A program made the position numbers and the translations under genes. This document shows positions 13,069 through 23,560 of a DNA stretch of 64,000 bases, piece after piece (position 1 is the first letter of the stretch; the number at the start of each line of letters is the position of its first letter). Below the pieces are notes generated by a model. That model was not told where the DNA came from and did no database searches. It saw only the letters and a program-made list of their open reading frames with translations. The stretch comes from Cryptomeria japonica (taxonomy: Eukaryota > Streptophyta > Pinopsida > Cupressales > Cupressaceae). The DNA lies in assembly GCF_030272615.1 (NCBI RefSeq), contig NC_081414.1, forward strand, positions 817,076,396 to 817,140,395, given 5' to 3'.

Positions 13069-13642
13069 ATGCAGTCAAGTTCTGAAGAGTTTGCAGAAGA
13101 AAATCAACTAAATGGACTTCTAAAATTGGATTCAAAGAAATTCACATATTGTGGAAAGAAAAACATATACAAAGGTGTTAGGAAACATCCATGGGCTCGA
13201 TATGTTGTAGAAATTAGAGACCTCAAATCTAAGAGATGTCAGTGGCTTGTCACATTTGATACAAGTGAAGAAGCAACTAATGCTTATGACACAATTGCTA
13301 GATCAATTAAAAAAGTTGGAGCAATTACAAATTTTGATTATAGTTATTCACTACCATACAATCTATTTAAAAGATATATTTTGTCACCTTCCATTCCTGG
13401 TTGAAGATAGCAAGATAATGGAAGATCAATCCTCCAAATATATCTGGACAAATTCAGGATATGTATTACATGACAATGACCATTTTGTTGAAGGTAATTG
13501 CAAATATTTATAAGATGTTATTTTTGAGGTAATAGCCAACAACAAAAACAAAAGTGATGTTTAAACTACAAGTACTTGGAAGAATTAGTATTTGGAAAAT
13601 TTTAATATGGAGAGTAATTTTACACCTTCATTTGTTTCCAAG
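13069..13642 (+). pseudogene. AP2/ERF transcription factor, decayed, 5' half (interrupted by E2)
   Basis: From the ATG at 13069 the sequence reads an acidic/Ser-rich start and then one AP2 domain (about 13165-13338) with YKGVRKHPWARY, VVEIRD, WLVTFDTSEEA and TNF. The family binds GCC-box DNA in the nucleus; the YDTIARS...TNF end resembles ERF group VIII. Two normally invariant glycines are replaced (WGR to WAR, WLG to WLV). After the domain the reading shifts frame near 13395, and the downstream frame holds stops at about 13511, 13562 and 13586. That frame then continues to 13642, where the 21-kb element E2 is inserted, and resumes after it at 34752. It is a host pseudogene. Some decay may predate the insertion, because the LTRs of E2 are young. 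Confidence 0.8.
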
Positions 13643-14553
13643 TGTAGACGTATAAAAATGACCATATTCCTAAATGAATATTTTATGTTCATTTCTCTAT
13701 TTAATTAAATCTAATTTAATTAAATTACCCGCATTCCTCTATTTAATTAAGTAAATCACTCAATTTATTTAAATTAAATTCACTATACCCATTTAATGAA
13801 TAAATCATTTTATTCAATTAAATCCCCCCTATCCACTTTTAATTAAATTCAAATTTAATTAAATAGTTATCCAAATTGAATAAATCTAATTTATTTAATT
13901 TCCCCAAATTACAACCAAATTGAATTAAAATAACTTTATTTCAATTAAATCCTATTATCCCTCCATCCACTTGCATTTTCCTACATCTCCCACTTGCCTT
14001 CCTAAATCCCTTCCTAATTTCTTCTAGACCCTTCTAATCACTTCTAAATTAACCTAACCCATCTTCTAAACTTTGTCACATCTCTAAGCAAAGGGAGGTC
14101 ACTTCTCAAAACCTCAAAGTCTTTGATAACCATTAAAGGCTTCAAGTCTTCAACCACTTAATTCCCCAAAGTCTTCATAACCATTAATGGTTAACTCAAA
14201 CCCTCTTACATGGTTAAAGAATTTCTTTTAACTCAACCTTTACCCAACCCAAGGGTCTCATCAAGCCTTTAATGCTTTGACCATGATTATCGCTTAATCA
14301 TTTGCACAAAGGTTTATCCTTGGATTAACTCTTAATCCAATGGGTAATCCTAACTTAAGCTTAACCCTTACCCTCTAGATAACCATAAGGTCTTCTCAGG
14401 CATTTAATGCCTCCAACCCCTTCTCTCAACCCAACCCTATGTTGGCATTTGTCACCATTTCATTGGTACAAATTGCAAACATGGATCCCCAACTTTCAAA
14501 CTCAACTCTTGATTGAATCTTTCAATCCTGGCCATCCATTGCCCTATTTTTGC

Positions 14554-14562
14554 TATAAATAG
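14554..14562 (+). promoter_or_regulatory. TATA box of E2 5' LTR
   Basis: TATAAATAG, preceded by GCCCTATTTTTGC. It is shared with the 3' LTR (34216-34224) and with E1 (9730-9738). Transcription would start about 30 bp downstream, giving an R-U5 of about 500 nt. Confidence 0.8.
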
Positions 14563-14966
14563 AGCTCTCATTCCTCCATTTTAATCAATCCAAGTTTGTA
14601 GTATCATACTTATGCTTAAATACATTCAAGCTTCCATTTCATATATGCCCATCATTTAGCCTCTCTTTTAAACTAGAAATTATTCTAAATACGCATGTTT
14701 AGAATAGTTTCTTTATCATTTAGCTCAATCATAGACTAATATATCATGTTAGGATAGTATTTATACTAACCTTGTCATCTTATAAGCTAGTTTATATGCA
14801 TTTCTAGAATCATGCATAGTTTAGGATGCATTTCATTCTAAAATCTATCAAAGCATCCCTCGTTCTTATATATGCCATCCCTAAACCATTTTGCTTAGTG
14901 ATCTGAGAGCAAAAACATTAGTTTGAGGGACATTGTAGGATAGAGAACCATGGGACCCACCTTGGG

Positions 14967-14998
14967 AAGCTGAGTCATACTTCATGACTCCATAGCTT
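14967..14998 (+). other. U5 stem-loop, E2 version
   Basis: Arms GAGTCAT and ATGACTC pair perfectly around an ACTTC loop. Outer arms AAGCT and AGCTT pair as well, with CAT bulged out. The 3' LTR copy is at 34629-34660. It aligns without gaps to E1 10118-10149, where the pairing is kept with different bases. Confidence 0.75.
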
Positions 14999-15093
14999 GC
15001 ACCAAGAAGTCTTGTGTGTGTGTGTGGACAAGTTTCTTTGGCAATACTTTCACATATTGAGTTCTATCGACCCGCTTTTCCCACATACATTTT

Positions 15094-15110
15094 TGGCACC
15101 CACCGTGGGG
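15094..15110 (+). other. Primer binding site of E2
   Basis: TGGCACCCACCGTGGGG begins four bases after the 5' LTR. The TGG start is complementary to the CCA end of a tRNA, as expected for minus-strand priming. I did not determine which tRNA. The CCCAC/GTGGG part is also self-complementary. Confidence 0.8.
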
Positions 15111-15177
15111 CTATACCCCATATATCAAATTGGTTTTTAAATTTAACCACTTTTGTAGGCACACAGGAAAAATGAAT

Positions 15178-15455
15178 TAGCGCGTTAAGTTAACTATTTA
15201 GCGCATCTGGTAAACAGTATAGCACATCTGGTTCACTGTTTAGCGCATGGAGTCCATCATCTAGTGCATGAAGTCTATATATTAGCGCATCAAATCACTA
15301 ATTTTTCTGTAGGTCTCGGCACGGGAGAAAACCAGAGCAGCGCTTTTGGTGCACAAAGTAGCGCATCCAGCAAACAGTGTAGCATGTTGATACTTTATTT
15401 TAGCGCATCTAAGGTATATTGTAGTGCGTACAATTTTTTCTGTAGCGCATTGGAA
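15178..15455 (+). repeat. Leader array 1 of TAGCGCAT motifs
   Basis: About 12 copies of TAGCGCAT and close variants (TAGTGCAT, TAGCGCGT, TAGCACAT) are spaced about 20-25 bp with unrelated spacers. The array starts about 70 bp after the primer site. Confidence 0.85.
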
Positions 15456-15689
15456 ACAGAAGCAAAAATTATAACCGAAAGTTAAAAATTAGACTTGTGG
15501 AAGTCCACCAAAGCATCTAACATTTTTCCTCTGATTTTCTTGCAGGATTCTAACAAATTTGTTGCAGAAAGGAGCGTAATCTTAGAATATTTAGATAGTT
15601 AAGATTTTCTCTAACTTAGTTAAGTTAGTTTAAAATTTTCAAACATCTTTTATTCTTAAAATTGAATTCACTTCTTTCTTTTGGGCTAT

Positions 15690-16055
15690 AAAAATAACCA
15701 CTATCAAAAAATTTCTTTCTTTTATAGGAGAAAAACACTTCATTTTGGAAAGCTATAAAAAGAACCAACAATCTTTACTTTGGCACAAGTTTTAAAAAGA
15801 ACCTCACCATTCTTTGGTGTTTAAAAGGATTCACTTCATTTTTGCAAAGTAAAATAATCTCATCTTCATTTTGTGCAAAGCAAAGAGGGAAAGTTTTCCC
15901 CTATCAACTTTAAATTTGTTGACCAAGCTTATTTTTCAACGGTTTTCGGAAATACACACTTTGCTATGAAGGGTTAAAAAGAACATCATGCTTGTTGGAG
16001 CAACATATCCAAATAGAAATTAGCAAATCATTGTCTTGAAAGCTAAAAAGAACCT
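15690..16055 (+). repeat. Leader repeats with TAAAAAGAACC motif
   Basis: Five copies of a TAAAAAGAACC-like motif (near 15690, 15756, 15791, 15976, 16043) occur in the leader at irregular spacing, several next to GCTAT. Function unknown. Confidence 0.55.
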
Positions 16056-16919
16056 TGTTTGCCTTGTCTCGAAAGTGGAAGGCATATGCTCTCCCCTTAA
16101 CTGGGTGATCAAAAATCCAGACCACTCTTACAGCTTTTTGTATTTCAAGCCTGAAACCTTTAGCAAGCCTGCCTTCCCGAGGAGTTGGAATCAACTCTTA
16201 AAGCCATTTATGGCCGGTGTGAAGGGAATGACCTAAGTGGGGAACGACTTTGACGCTAAGAATTCCAACCCACTATAATCAAACATGGAAAGTGATGAAA
16301 GTCCTTTTCAACGGTTGCGCGCAGCGATTAGCCTTCCCCCAATATCCTTGAGATACGTAAAGCCTTTGTTCTAAAGGTTGGGAAGCCTCCTGAGGGAGTT
16401 TATTACTGACGACCGAACAGGAAGCCTGATTATGAACCATAGAAATAGAAGCTTTGAACCAAGTCAGTAACCAGACATTTATAACATCATAGTGAAAGGG
16501 TGGGGAAGAATCCGCCCCCAAGATTACTCGCCATATATCTCCTAAGATAACTACTCAACTGTGAAGCGATTCACTTTGAGTTAATTTCTGGCAAAAGGCA
16601 AAAAAATGGGCGCCCTCTAGGGGGTGACACAACTGTTTGAGCTGACAGAGTATCGAGACTAGTGGGCTATGATGTTATTTATGACCCTTGACTAAAGAGT
16701 CTTTCTAAAGTGTATTATTCGTATCCAAACCTGTTAAAACATTGGGGATTTGAACACATCCTCATAGAACATACATTTTTTGTTAGATTAGGCAAAATGG
16801 TTGTACTTTTTGTGTCGTGCTTGCATTTACTACTTCAGAAAATCATCCATCAAACTTGAAAAATTCATGACAAAAATCTAAAATTTGCAAAAAAAACAAC
16901 CAAAGGAAAAATCAAGGCA
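16056..16919 (+). other. E2 leader, unique part
   Basis: Between the two motif arrays is about 0.9 kb of less AT-rich leader without a convincing ORF. The short ORFs on either strand here have no recognisable domain. Confidence 0.5.
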
Positions 16920-17300
16920 GTTTAGTGCATAAGAGCAACTTCTTAGCGCGTGAGGTACTTCTATTAGTGCATCCAACCATCAAGTTAGCGCGTCGGTTCT
17001 AAATAGTAGCGTTTTATCCTAAAATCACAATAGTGTTAAAACATTTAGCGCATCAAAAAAATAGTCTAGCGCGTGGAAGCATCAGCTTAGCGCGTGGAGG
17101 CTAAACATTAGTGCATCAAGTTCAACAGTTAGCGCGTGACAGGCCCAGGGTAGCGCATGACTTTTTAAACAGCTAGAAAATAAAATTTTGAACAGTCAAA
17201 ACTTTGGCACATGTCTGGGGGTAGCCTAGCATGTGTGGTTATCATTTTAGTGCGTGGGGTAATTTTGGTAGCGCATATAGTCTCTTTTTTAGCGCGTGAT
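16920..17300 (+). repeat. Leader array 2 of TAGCGCAT/TAGCGCGT motifs
   Basis: About 16 copies of TAGCGCGT, TAGCGCAT, TAGTGCAT and variants, spaced about 20-30 bp. Same motif and same orientation as array 1. Confidence 0.85.
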
Positions 17301-17610
17301 CAAAAATGTATAAATAGAGGGCAAAACCATGAGGAATTTAAAAAAAATTTAAAACATTTCCAAAAACCTCTCATTATCAGCACCATTTTTCATCAAAACG
17401 GAGTAGCGAAAACAAACCGTTAAGACTATTTCTTGAGCTAAATTTGTATCAAAACAAATGTTGTAAAAATCTTAAACAAATCGCATGATAAAACATGTCT
17501 ATCTTATCATAATCCAGAAACCTCATCATCAGTATCAACAAAATCCTTTACCATCTTACGGATTTCATAAAAAAAAAAACACTTGTTTAAAATTTTCAAG
17601 TTGTCAAATC

Positions 17611-17632
17611 AAGTCTCCATATCGGGAGACTT
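17611..17632 (+). other. Leader hairpin before the first ORF
   Basis: AAGTCTCC and GGAGACTT form a perfect 8-bp stem around ATATCG. It lies about 70 bp before the first ORF. The string ATCGGGAGA is repeated in the 3' inverted repeat at 33023. Confidence 0.5.
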
Positions 17633-17700
17633 TTATCCATATCATTTGACACACTTTGTCATGAAGGGGCATCTAAACCTTCACTTTGATAGAGTAAGAT

Positions 17701-18153
17701 TTGAAATTTTCCAAACAAGATCAACTGAATCCAAACAAATCAAAGGAAACCATTGATCACTCATGCATGACTAATCCCCATATTCTGAGAAGAAAGAACC
17801 TTTATCGTAACATCACGTTGAAGAAACAACAACCTAGTTTTTCCAAGTTCATCAAGAGAAATAAGTTTTTATACATCAATCGTCAACTCTTCAAATCTCA
17901 TCGGGTATTCCTTCATCATGTCAAACGATATATCCAAAACAAATCCAACGAATTTGACAAAGAACCCTTGAAGACAAGAGCCTACTATCAAAAGTCTACT
18001 TTTAATCAAATCATAAACCGCGGAGGAAAAATCAATTCGGCATTCTTTCCCGATGAGTGTATCACTTATAACACATCTCGACCAGAACCACCCACCCCTG
18101 AGCAACACATCGAAGAGGATTTTGTTCCCTTTGTCATGAAAAGTTTCTACTAA
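17701..18153 (+). pseudogene. E2 extra ORF upstream of gag
   Basis: A reading frame of about 150 codons, Lys/Asn/Arg-rich in its first two thirds and acidic at the end (EQHIEEDFVPF). It ends one base before the gag start. Ogre elements are known to carry an additional ORF of unknown function before gag, and position fits that. I do not recognise a domain. It is part of a dead element and is treated as a fossil, though this stretch itself looks open. It could be a domain of gag rather than a separate protein. Confidence 0.55.
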
Positions 18154-18154
18154 A

Positions 18155-20029
18155 ATGTTTGTTACTCACTCTCAAAGAAACCAACAAAGTGAGACACACG
18201 CAGAGTCTAGTATGAATCGAAGGTTGTCAAATCCTTTTGAAGTTCCACACTTGGAAGAGACTAAAATTTTTGAAGCACTTCTTCAGGAATGTCAGGAAAA
18301 CCCTTCATTCCAAAAACTTGTAGAAAGGCTTATGGAAACTGACAAAGAAAAGTATCTACTCATGCTCACAAGTAAATGCGTTAAACTTCCCAAAGATTTA
18401 GACACAAACATCTTTGGAACCAGATCTCAACAATACACATATCAAGAACAACAAAGAGAAGAAGAAACTCACATACCTGAACAACACATTCCAGAACAAC
18501 GTATACTAGAAATGCGTATACCTGAGCTAGAAACTCTGGAGAAAAATATACCATTTAACACACCTTTTCAGCTGAGAACTAATGCAAGGGAAGAACTTTT
18601 CCCTCAGCAAAATAGTGCGCCTTTGATTGCTCTTACTCAACAAATGCAAATGTTACAACGACAAATACAGGACATGCAACAAGGGACAACAGTGCAGTAC
18701 TCTTTAAATGAAATTTGTCCTTATCCATTTGACAGAAGATTGAACATGGTGCCTTTTCCTCCGAACTCAGACGTACCTAAATTTGACAAATACGATGGAA
18801 AAAGTGATCCCCAAGATCATGTTCGAGAATTTTGCACCATGAGTCTTGAGTTTGCTCATGATGACACCTATCTGATGAGGTTATTCCCAAGAAGCCTAGG
18901 AGGGCAAACAATGGAATGGTTATCCAAAATTACACCACCTGTCAGATCATTTGATGAATTAGTTAACAAATTCATAACCTAATACTCCTATAACATTCAA
19001 CATGCCATAACCATGCTAGATGTCTGTAACACCAAACAAAAGAACAACAAAACATTCATGATATTCCTTCAACGCTGGCGATGTATGGTATCGAGATATC
19101 CTCGAGATATTCCCGAAAAGGAGAAAATGGAAATCTTCATCGATAACTTGAATGGTGAAATGAGTTACAGGCTAAAAATTCAATACATGCCATCTTTCGC
19201 TAAATTGATTGAAAATGGCATTCAAGTAGAGGAAGCATGTGTCAAAAAGGGAACACTCAACTTCTACAAGGAAGGAACAAACTCATCAAACTACAATAAC
19301 CAGAACAACACCAACCTCGACAAGTCTCAATTCTGGACTCGAAACAAAAACGAAGGCAACAATGAATCATATGATCCCAAATCTAAGCAACCAGTGCTTG
19401 CATTATCCGGAGACCCTCAAAATATGAAAAATCCTAAAAGTGCTAATCCAAATGCTAACACATATGCACCAAACACCGATCAAGGACAACTCAACACAAA
19501 CAACACCAATGATACTCAAAGCAAAAACATGAATCCAGGACCTAACAACAATTCATGCAACAACACGAACAATTTCCAAAAGCGTATCTTCACACCACTG
19601 GGGCAATCACTAGAATCAGCATTCAGAGAACTTTTGGCAAACAAAATTCTTTCTTTGCCTCCAATCAGCAACTATGAACCCCCAATCAAACCACCTTGGT
19701 GGAATGATTCACACTATTGTGATTTCCATCGTAACAAGGGTCATCGAACAAACAATTGCATGAGATTGAAACACATGGTGCAGGATATGATTGATCGAGG
19801 TGACTTAACGGTGGATGGTCTCAAAACAAATGGTGATCATAGAGCCTTTAAAAATCCTCTCCCAAATTACAACAAAGATGGAGCTTCAACCTCAGATGAT
19901 ACACGCGGAGCTCGTATCAACCATATCTACAACAACACCATAAATCACATATCAGCTGAAGATCATCAAGTAAATGTCATCACCATCCGAGATCGACATG
20001 ATCATGAATCTATCAATGTAACAACCTGA
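18155..20029 (+). pseudogene. E2 gag
   Basis: This region encodes the structural protein of the particle. A Gln/Glu-rich N-terminal part with a likely coiled coil (QQMQMLQRQIQDMQQ near 18640) is followed by the gag core (FDKYDGKSDPQDHVREF near 18780; LFPRSLGG and WLSKI near 18890). After an Asn-rich linker comes the Tat-type zinc-binding motif YCDFHRNKGHRTNNC near 19717. Order and motifs match plant Ty3/gypsy Tat gag. It carries a small number of breaks. Confidence 0.88.
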
Positions 20030-20044
20030 ACTCAAAAATATGTC

Positions 20045-20833
20045 TTGAAAGGACATACGTCGCCTACAACTACCACACCAAAAATCCAATATGACTTGGT
20101 TAGCCAACTACGCAAAACTCCAGCTCAGATATCTATACTAGAATTGTTGAAACTATCACCAAAGCACAAAGACATATTGGAACAAGCGCTATTGGAAACC
20201 AATGTACCTCAAAATTTGGATACGGACAGATTTCAAGCCATGGTTGCCCATATGACAAGACCTCATAACCTCACTTTTTCAGAGCATGACAATACGTCCT
20301 TAAGCCATCCGCATAATACTCCTCTCCATATTGAAGTCATTGTTTGCAAACACCGAGTAAAAAGAGTCTTAATAGATGGAGGAGCCAGACTTAATATATG
20401 TACTTTAAAGCTTATCTATGCATTAGGCTTCTCATAAGAGTCTATTAATCCCTGCAAGAAGATTACCATAAAGGCATATGATGATGAGGAAAGGTCCTCT
20501 AAAGGAACTGTGATATTACCTATTCAAGTGGGACTAGTACAAAAGGATACTATATGTCAAGTCTTAGACATAGATCTCACCTACAATATTTTGTTAGGGC
20601 GACCCTGGATACATGAAATGCAAGCAGTACCTTCTACGTATCACCAGTGTGTCAAATTTCCTTATGATGGACAAGAAATCTCCATATCTACTGATCACAA
20701 TCCATTTCTACATTGCAACACAATGGGGGCAGCCCAAGATAGTTTGGTTCCTCATAATAGAGAAAAACAGCGATCTTTAACATCAGATCTACAAACAGCA
20801 AAGCCCAATTCCCTATTTGGAGATTTCAAATAG
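20045..20833 (+). pseudogene. E2 protease region
   Basis: Aspartic protease of the retropepsin type. The active-site block is VLIDGGARLNICTL (near 20368), with the DGG form seen in Tat elements. The C-terminal block is YNILLGRPWIHEMQAVPS (near 20583). It would cut the polyprotein. Broken; part of the dead E2. Confidence 0.85.
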
Positions 20834-21109
20834 AAAATGCAAATCAAAGACCAAGGCATGGGAGAATACACTTCGGAGCCTTTATGTTTGGCCAAATTAC
20901 CAACATCACCTAGATCTCATGGATTGCCTACTACATCAACACATCTGGCTACTCAACCCATCACCAAATTTGATGGTACCTTCATCCAGTTGGGTACTCT
21001 AGCACATGAATCAAATGACAAGGATGTTCTTAGCTGGTTATACAAAGATGAAGAAGAAGATAATAGAGCAGCTGCTTTGGACATTATTCTAGCAACACAC
21101 CTGTATGGA

Positions 21110-21240
21110 AAATGATACTTAATCATGTAGCAAATGGGATATGATGGTAAAGGACCCATTGGGAAATGCAAAGAAGGAGTCACTGAACCTATAGATCTTC
21201 CTTCACAGCCTAGTAGAAACAAAGCAGGATTGGGTTGTAA
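21110..21240 (+). pseudogene. E2 G-patch segment between protease and RT
   Basis: The stretch MGYDGKGPIGKCKEGVTEPI followed by SRNKAGLGC is a G-patch motif, a short Gly-rich nucleic-acid- or helicase-contact module. G-patch segments next to protease are known in some retroviruses and in Tat/Ogre elements. It lies downstream of protease and upstream of the linker to RT. Fossil. Confidence 0.7.
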
Positions 21241-22560
21241 GCTCACTTCCCTATTAAAAAGGCTGCCCAACATAACTACAAAACCTCAATGGAAAGTAAA
21301 GAAGAAGTACAAAGAAGAATCCTAGCAAGAAGCACTCTTTGAATCAGTAGAAACAATCCACAAGGCACGGAAACGTCAAGATCAGAAGTTGCATCAGGAA
21401 AAGCTTCTAAGTCATAAGAAGGCCATATCTGTAGCAGTAGCTCATATTCAAACACCAATGTCTCAAGAACAAATCATGTCATCTCCAGATACCATTATTC
21501 CTCCTCGAGGAAGCACAGTCTATGAACAAATCTAGAAAGTAGAAGACAGATCTGACACAGAATCAACAAAAACTATCAAAATGGTATCCATCATCAAAGA
21601 TTTGTTTTCACCATACAACATACCTATTTATAGCACTGATAGAATCTGGGATGAGGCCTCGGAGATAGATTCGAATGAATATGAATGGGGTACCTACTCC
21701 AATGCTACTACAGATATCCCTGATGATACTGATTCCATATCCCTTTCTCAAGAAGAACATAACGCAGAAGATAGACCTCTTGATTTTGGACCACAAAATA
21801 TCTATGACGCCAAGGAAAGCGAATAGAAACATTACAAATAAGTCTATATGGAAGATAATACCATCGAAGACCTCAACGAAATCCTGGACTTCTTTAAAAC
21901 CAAGAACCATCATGATGAAAACTTTGTCCTAACCCTTACAGTAGCAAAACTTGATCCACCTAATGATTCCTTACCACTTGTCTTTCCTAACCTCATCGAC
22001 TGGGATGAACCTGAAATCCATGATATACCAATTTTCCTAGATGATGAATCTATTATCCATTAACTATGTATCGTAAATCCTGAAATAGGCTCTACCAGTG
22101 AAAAAAGTAACGATGTCTGCCAATCAGGGAGTGCCAAGTCTCTCAGTCACAAAAATAACCCAAATAAAAGATCTGATGCTGAAAACCAGTCAATGGCGGC
22201 TCTAGATCACAAAAAAATAAAAATAAAGGACGCATCTGAGGGTGAAAACCTTTTTAAGGCACCTAACGATGGGAGACTTGACAATCTTCCTGAGCACTTT
22301 CATGAGTGACCATCCATATTGATTGAGCCCCCTCAATCAATCAACATTGGTACCTCGGAAGTAGCTAGAAACATACACCTTGCAGAATCTCTAACAAAGG
22401 AAGAAAGATCAGCATTCATCATTTTCTTTCAAGAATAGCAAATTAACTTTGCTTGGTCATATGCTGATATGCTCGGAGTGGATCCACACTTAATCATGCA
22501 TCACTTGTCCACCTCTTCAGGAGTTAAACCAGTCAAGCAAAAGCTACGAAAGATGAATCC
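21241..22560 (+). other. E2 linker between G-patch and RT
   Basis: Acidic, low-similarity pol sequence with GCTGAAAACC and GGTGAAAACC motifs near 22178 and 22229. E1 has the same motifs near positions 8 and 72. Ogre elements are known to splice an intron in the protease-RT interval; I cannot place such an intron here with confidence. Confidence 0.5.
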
Positions 22561-22564
22561 ATAG

Positions 22565-23560
22565 GTGGCACTCATGGTAAAAAATGAACTAAAAAAACTA
22601 TTAGATGTTGGATTCATCCGACCCATTGACTATGCAGAATGGATTTCCAACTTCGTTCCAGTATCAAAACCAGATGGTAGTATCAGAATATGCACTGACT
22701 TCAGAGACATCAACAAAGCTTATCCAAAAGATGACTTTCCTCTGCCCAGTATCGACATAATTGTAGATCTCACAGCAGGCCATGCAATGCTCTCACTAAT
22801 GGACGGTTTCTCAGGCTATAATCAAATCAAAATAGCCCCAGAAGATCAAGATAAAATGGTCTTCACCTGTCCTTGGGGAACGTACTATTGGAATGTTATG
22901 CCTTTTGGCTTAAAGAAAGCAGGGGCCACTTATCAAAGAGCAATGACAACAATATTTCATGACATGATGCACACATTTATGGAAGATTATGTGGATGATT
23001 TACTAGCTAAATCCTTCACCAGAGCAGAACATCTCAGCATCCTAACAAAGATCTTTGATCGATTGGAGAAATTCCAAGTCAGGCTCAACCCTAAGAAGTG
23101 TGTCTTCGAGGTTACATCAGGCAAGTTACTAGGCTACATAGTCTCAGCTAAAGGTATTGAAGTAGATCCAACAAAGGTACAAGCCATTATAGACATGCCA
23201 CCACCAAAGAATATCAGTCAACTCAGATCTCTACAAGGATGACTTCAATCAATCAGGCGATTCATTGCTCAACTAGCAGATAAAAGTCTACCATTTAACC
23301 ATTTGCTACATAAAAATGTACCCTTCAGATGGGAGATCAAATGTGCAGAATCTTTTTACCAAATCAAACAGTACCTGATGAATCCACCAGTTCTAGTACC
23401 ACCAGTCGCAGGAAAGCCTCTTATCCTATATATCTCAACGACAAATATATCACTGGGGGCACTATTGGCACAAGAAGATCAACAAGGAAAGGAACGTGCC
23501 ATATATTATATCAATAAGACATTGAATGGCTATGAACTCAACTATACATTCATTAAAAAG
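22565..23560 (+). pseudogene. E2 reverse transcriptase and first RNase H (start)
   Basis: RT shows the standard blocks: FIRPIDYAEWISN, TDFRDINKAYPKDDFPLP, LMDGFSGYNQI, FGLKKAGATYQRAM and the catalytic YVDDLL box near 22990. The connected RNase H domain starts near 23300 and is cut at 23560 by a 2.6-kb insert; its matching sequence resumes at 26165. RT copies the element RNA into DNA. It is very close to the E1 copy at 384-1049. Fossil. Confidence 0.92.

Larger units (their letters stand above)
13643..15089 (+). repeat. E2 5' LTR
   Basis: 1447 bp, TG...CA. U3 holds a dense set of TTTAATTAAA-type palindromes (13690-13950), then ACCATTAATGGT (14179-14190) and the TATA box at 14554. R and U5 follow, with a stem-loop at 14967-14998 and a short GT repeat before the end. 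Its partner is 33305-34751. Confidence 0.97.
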
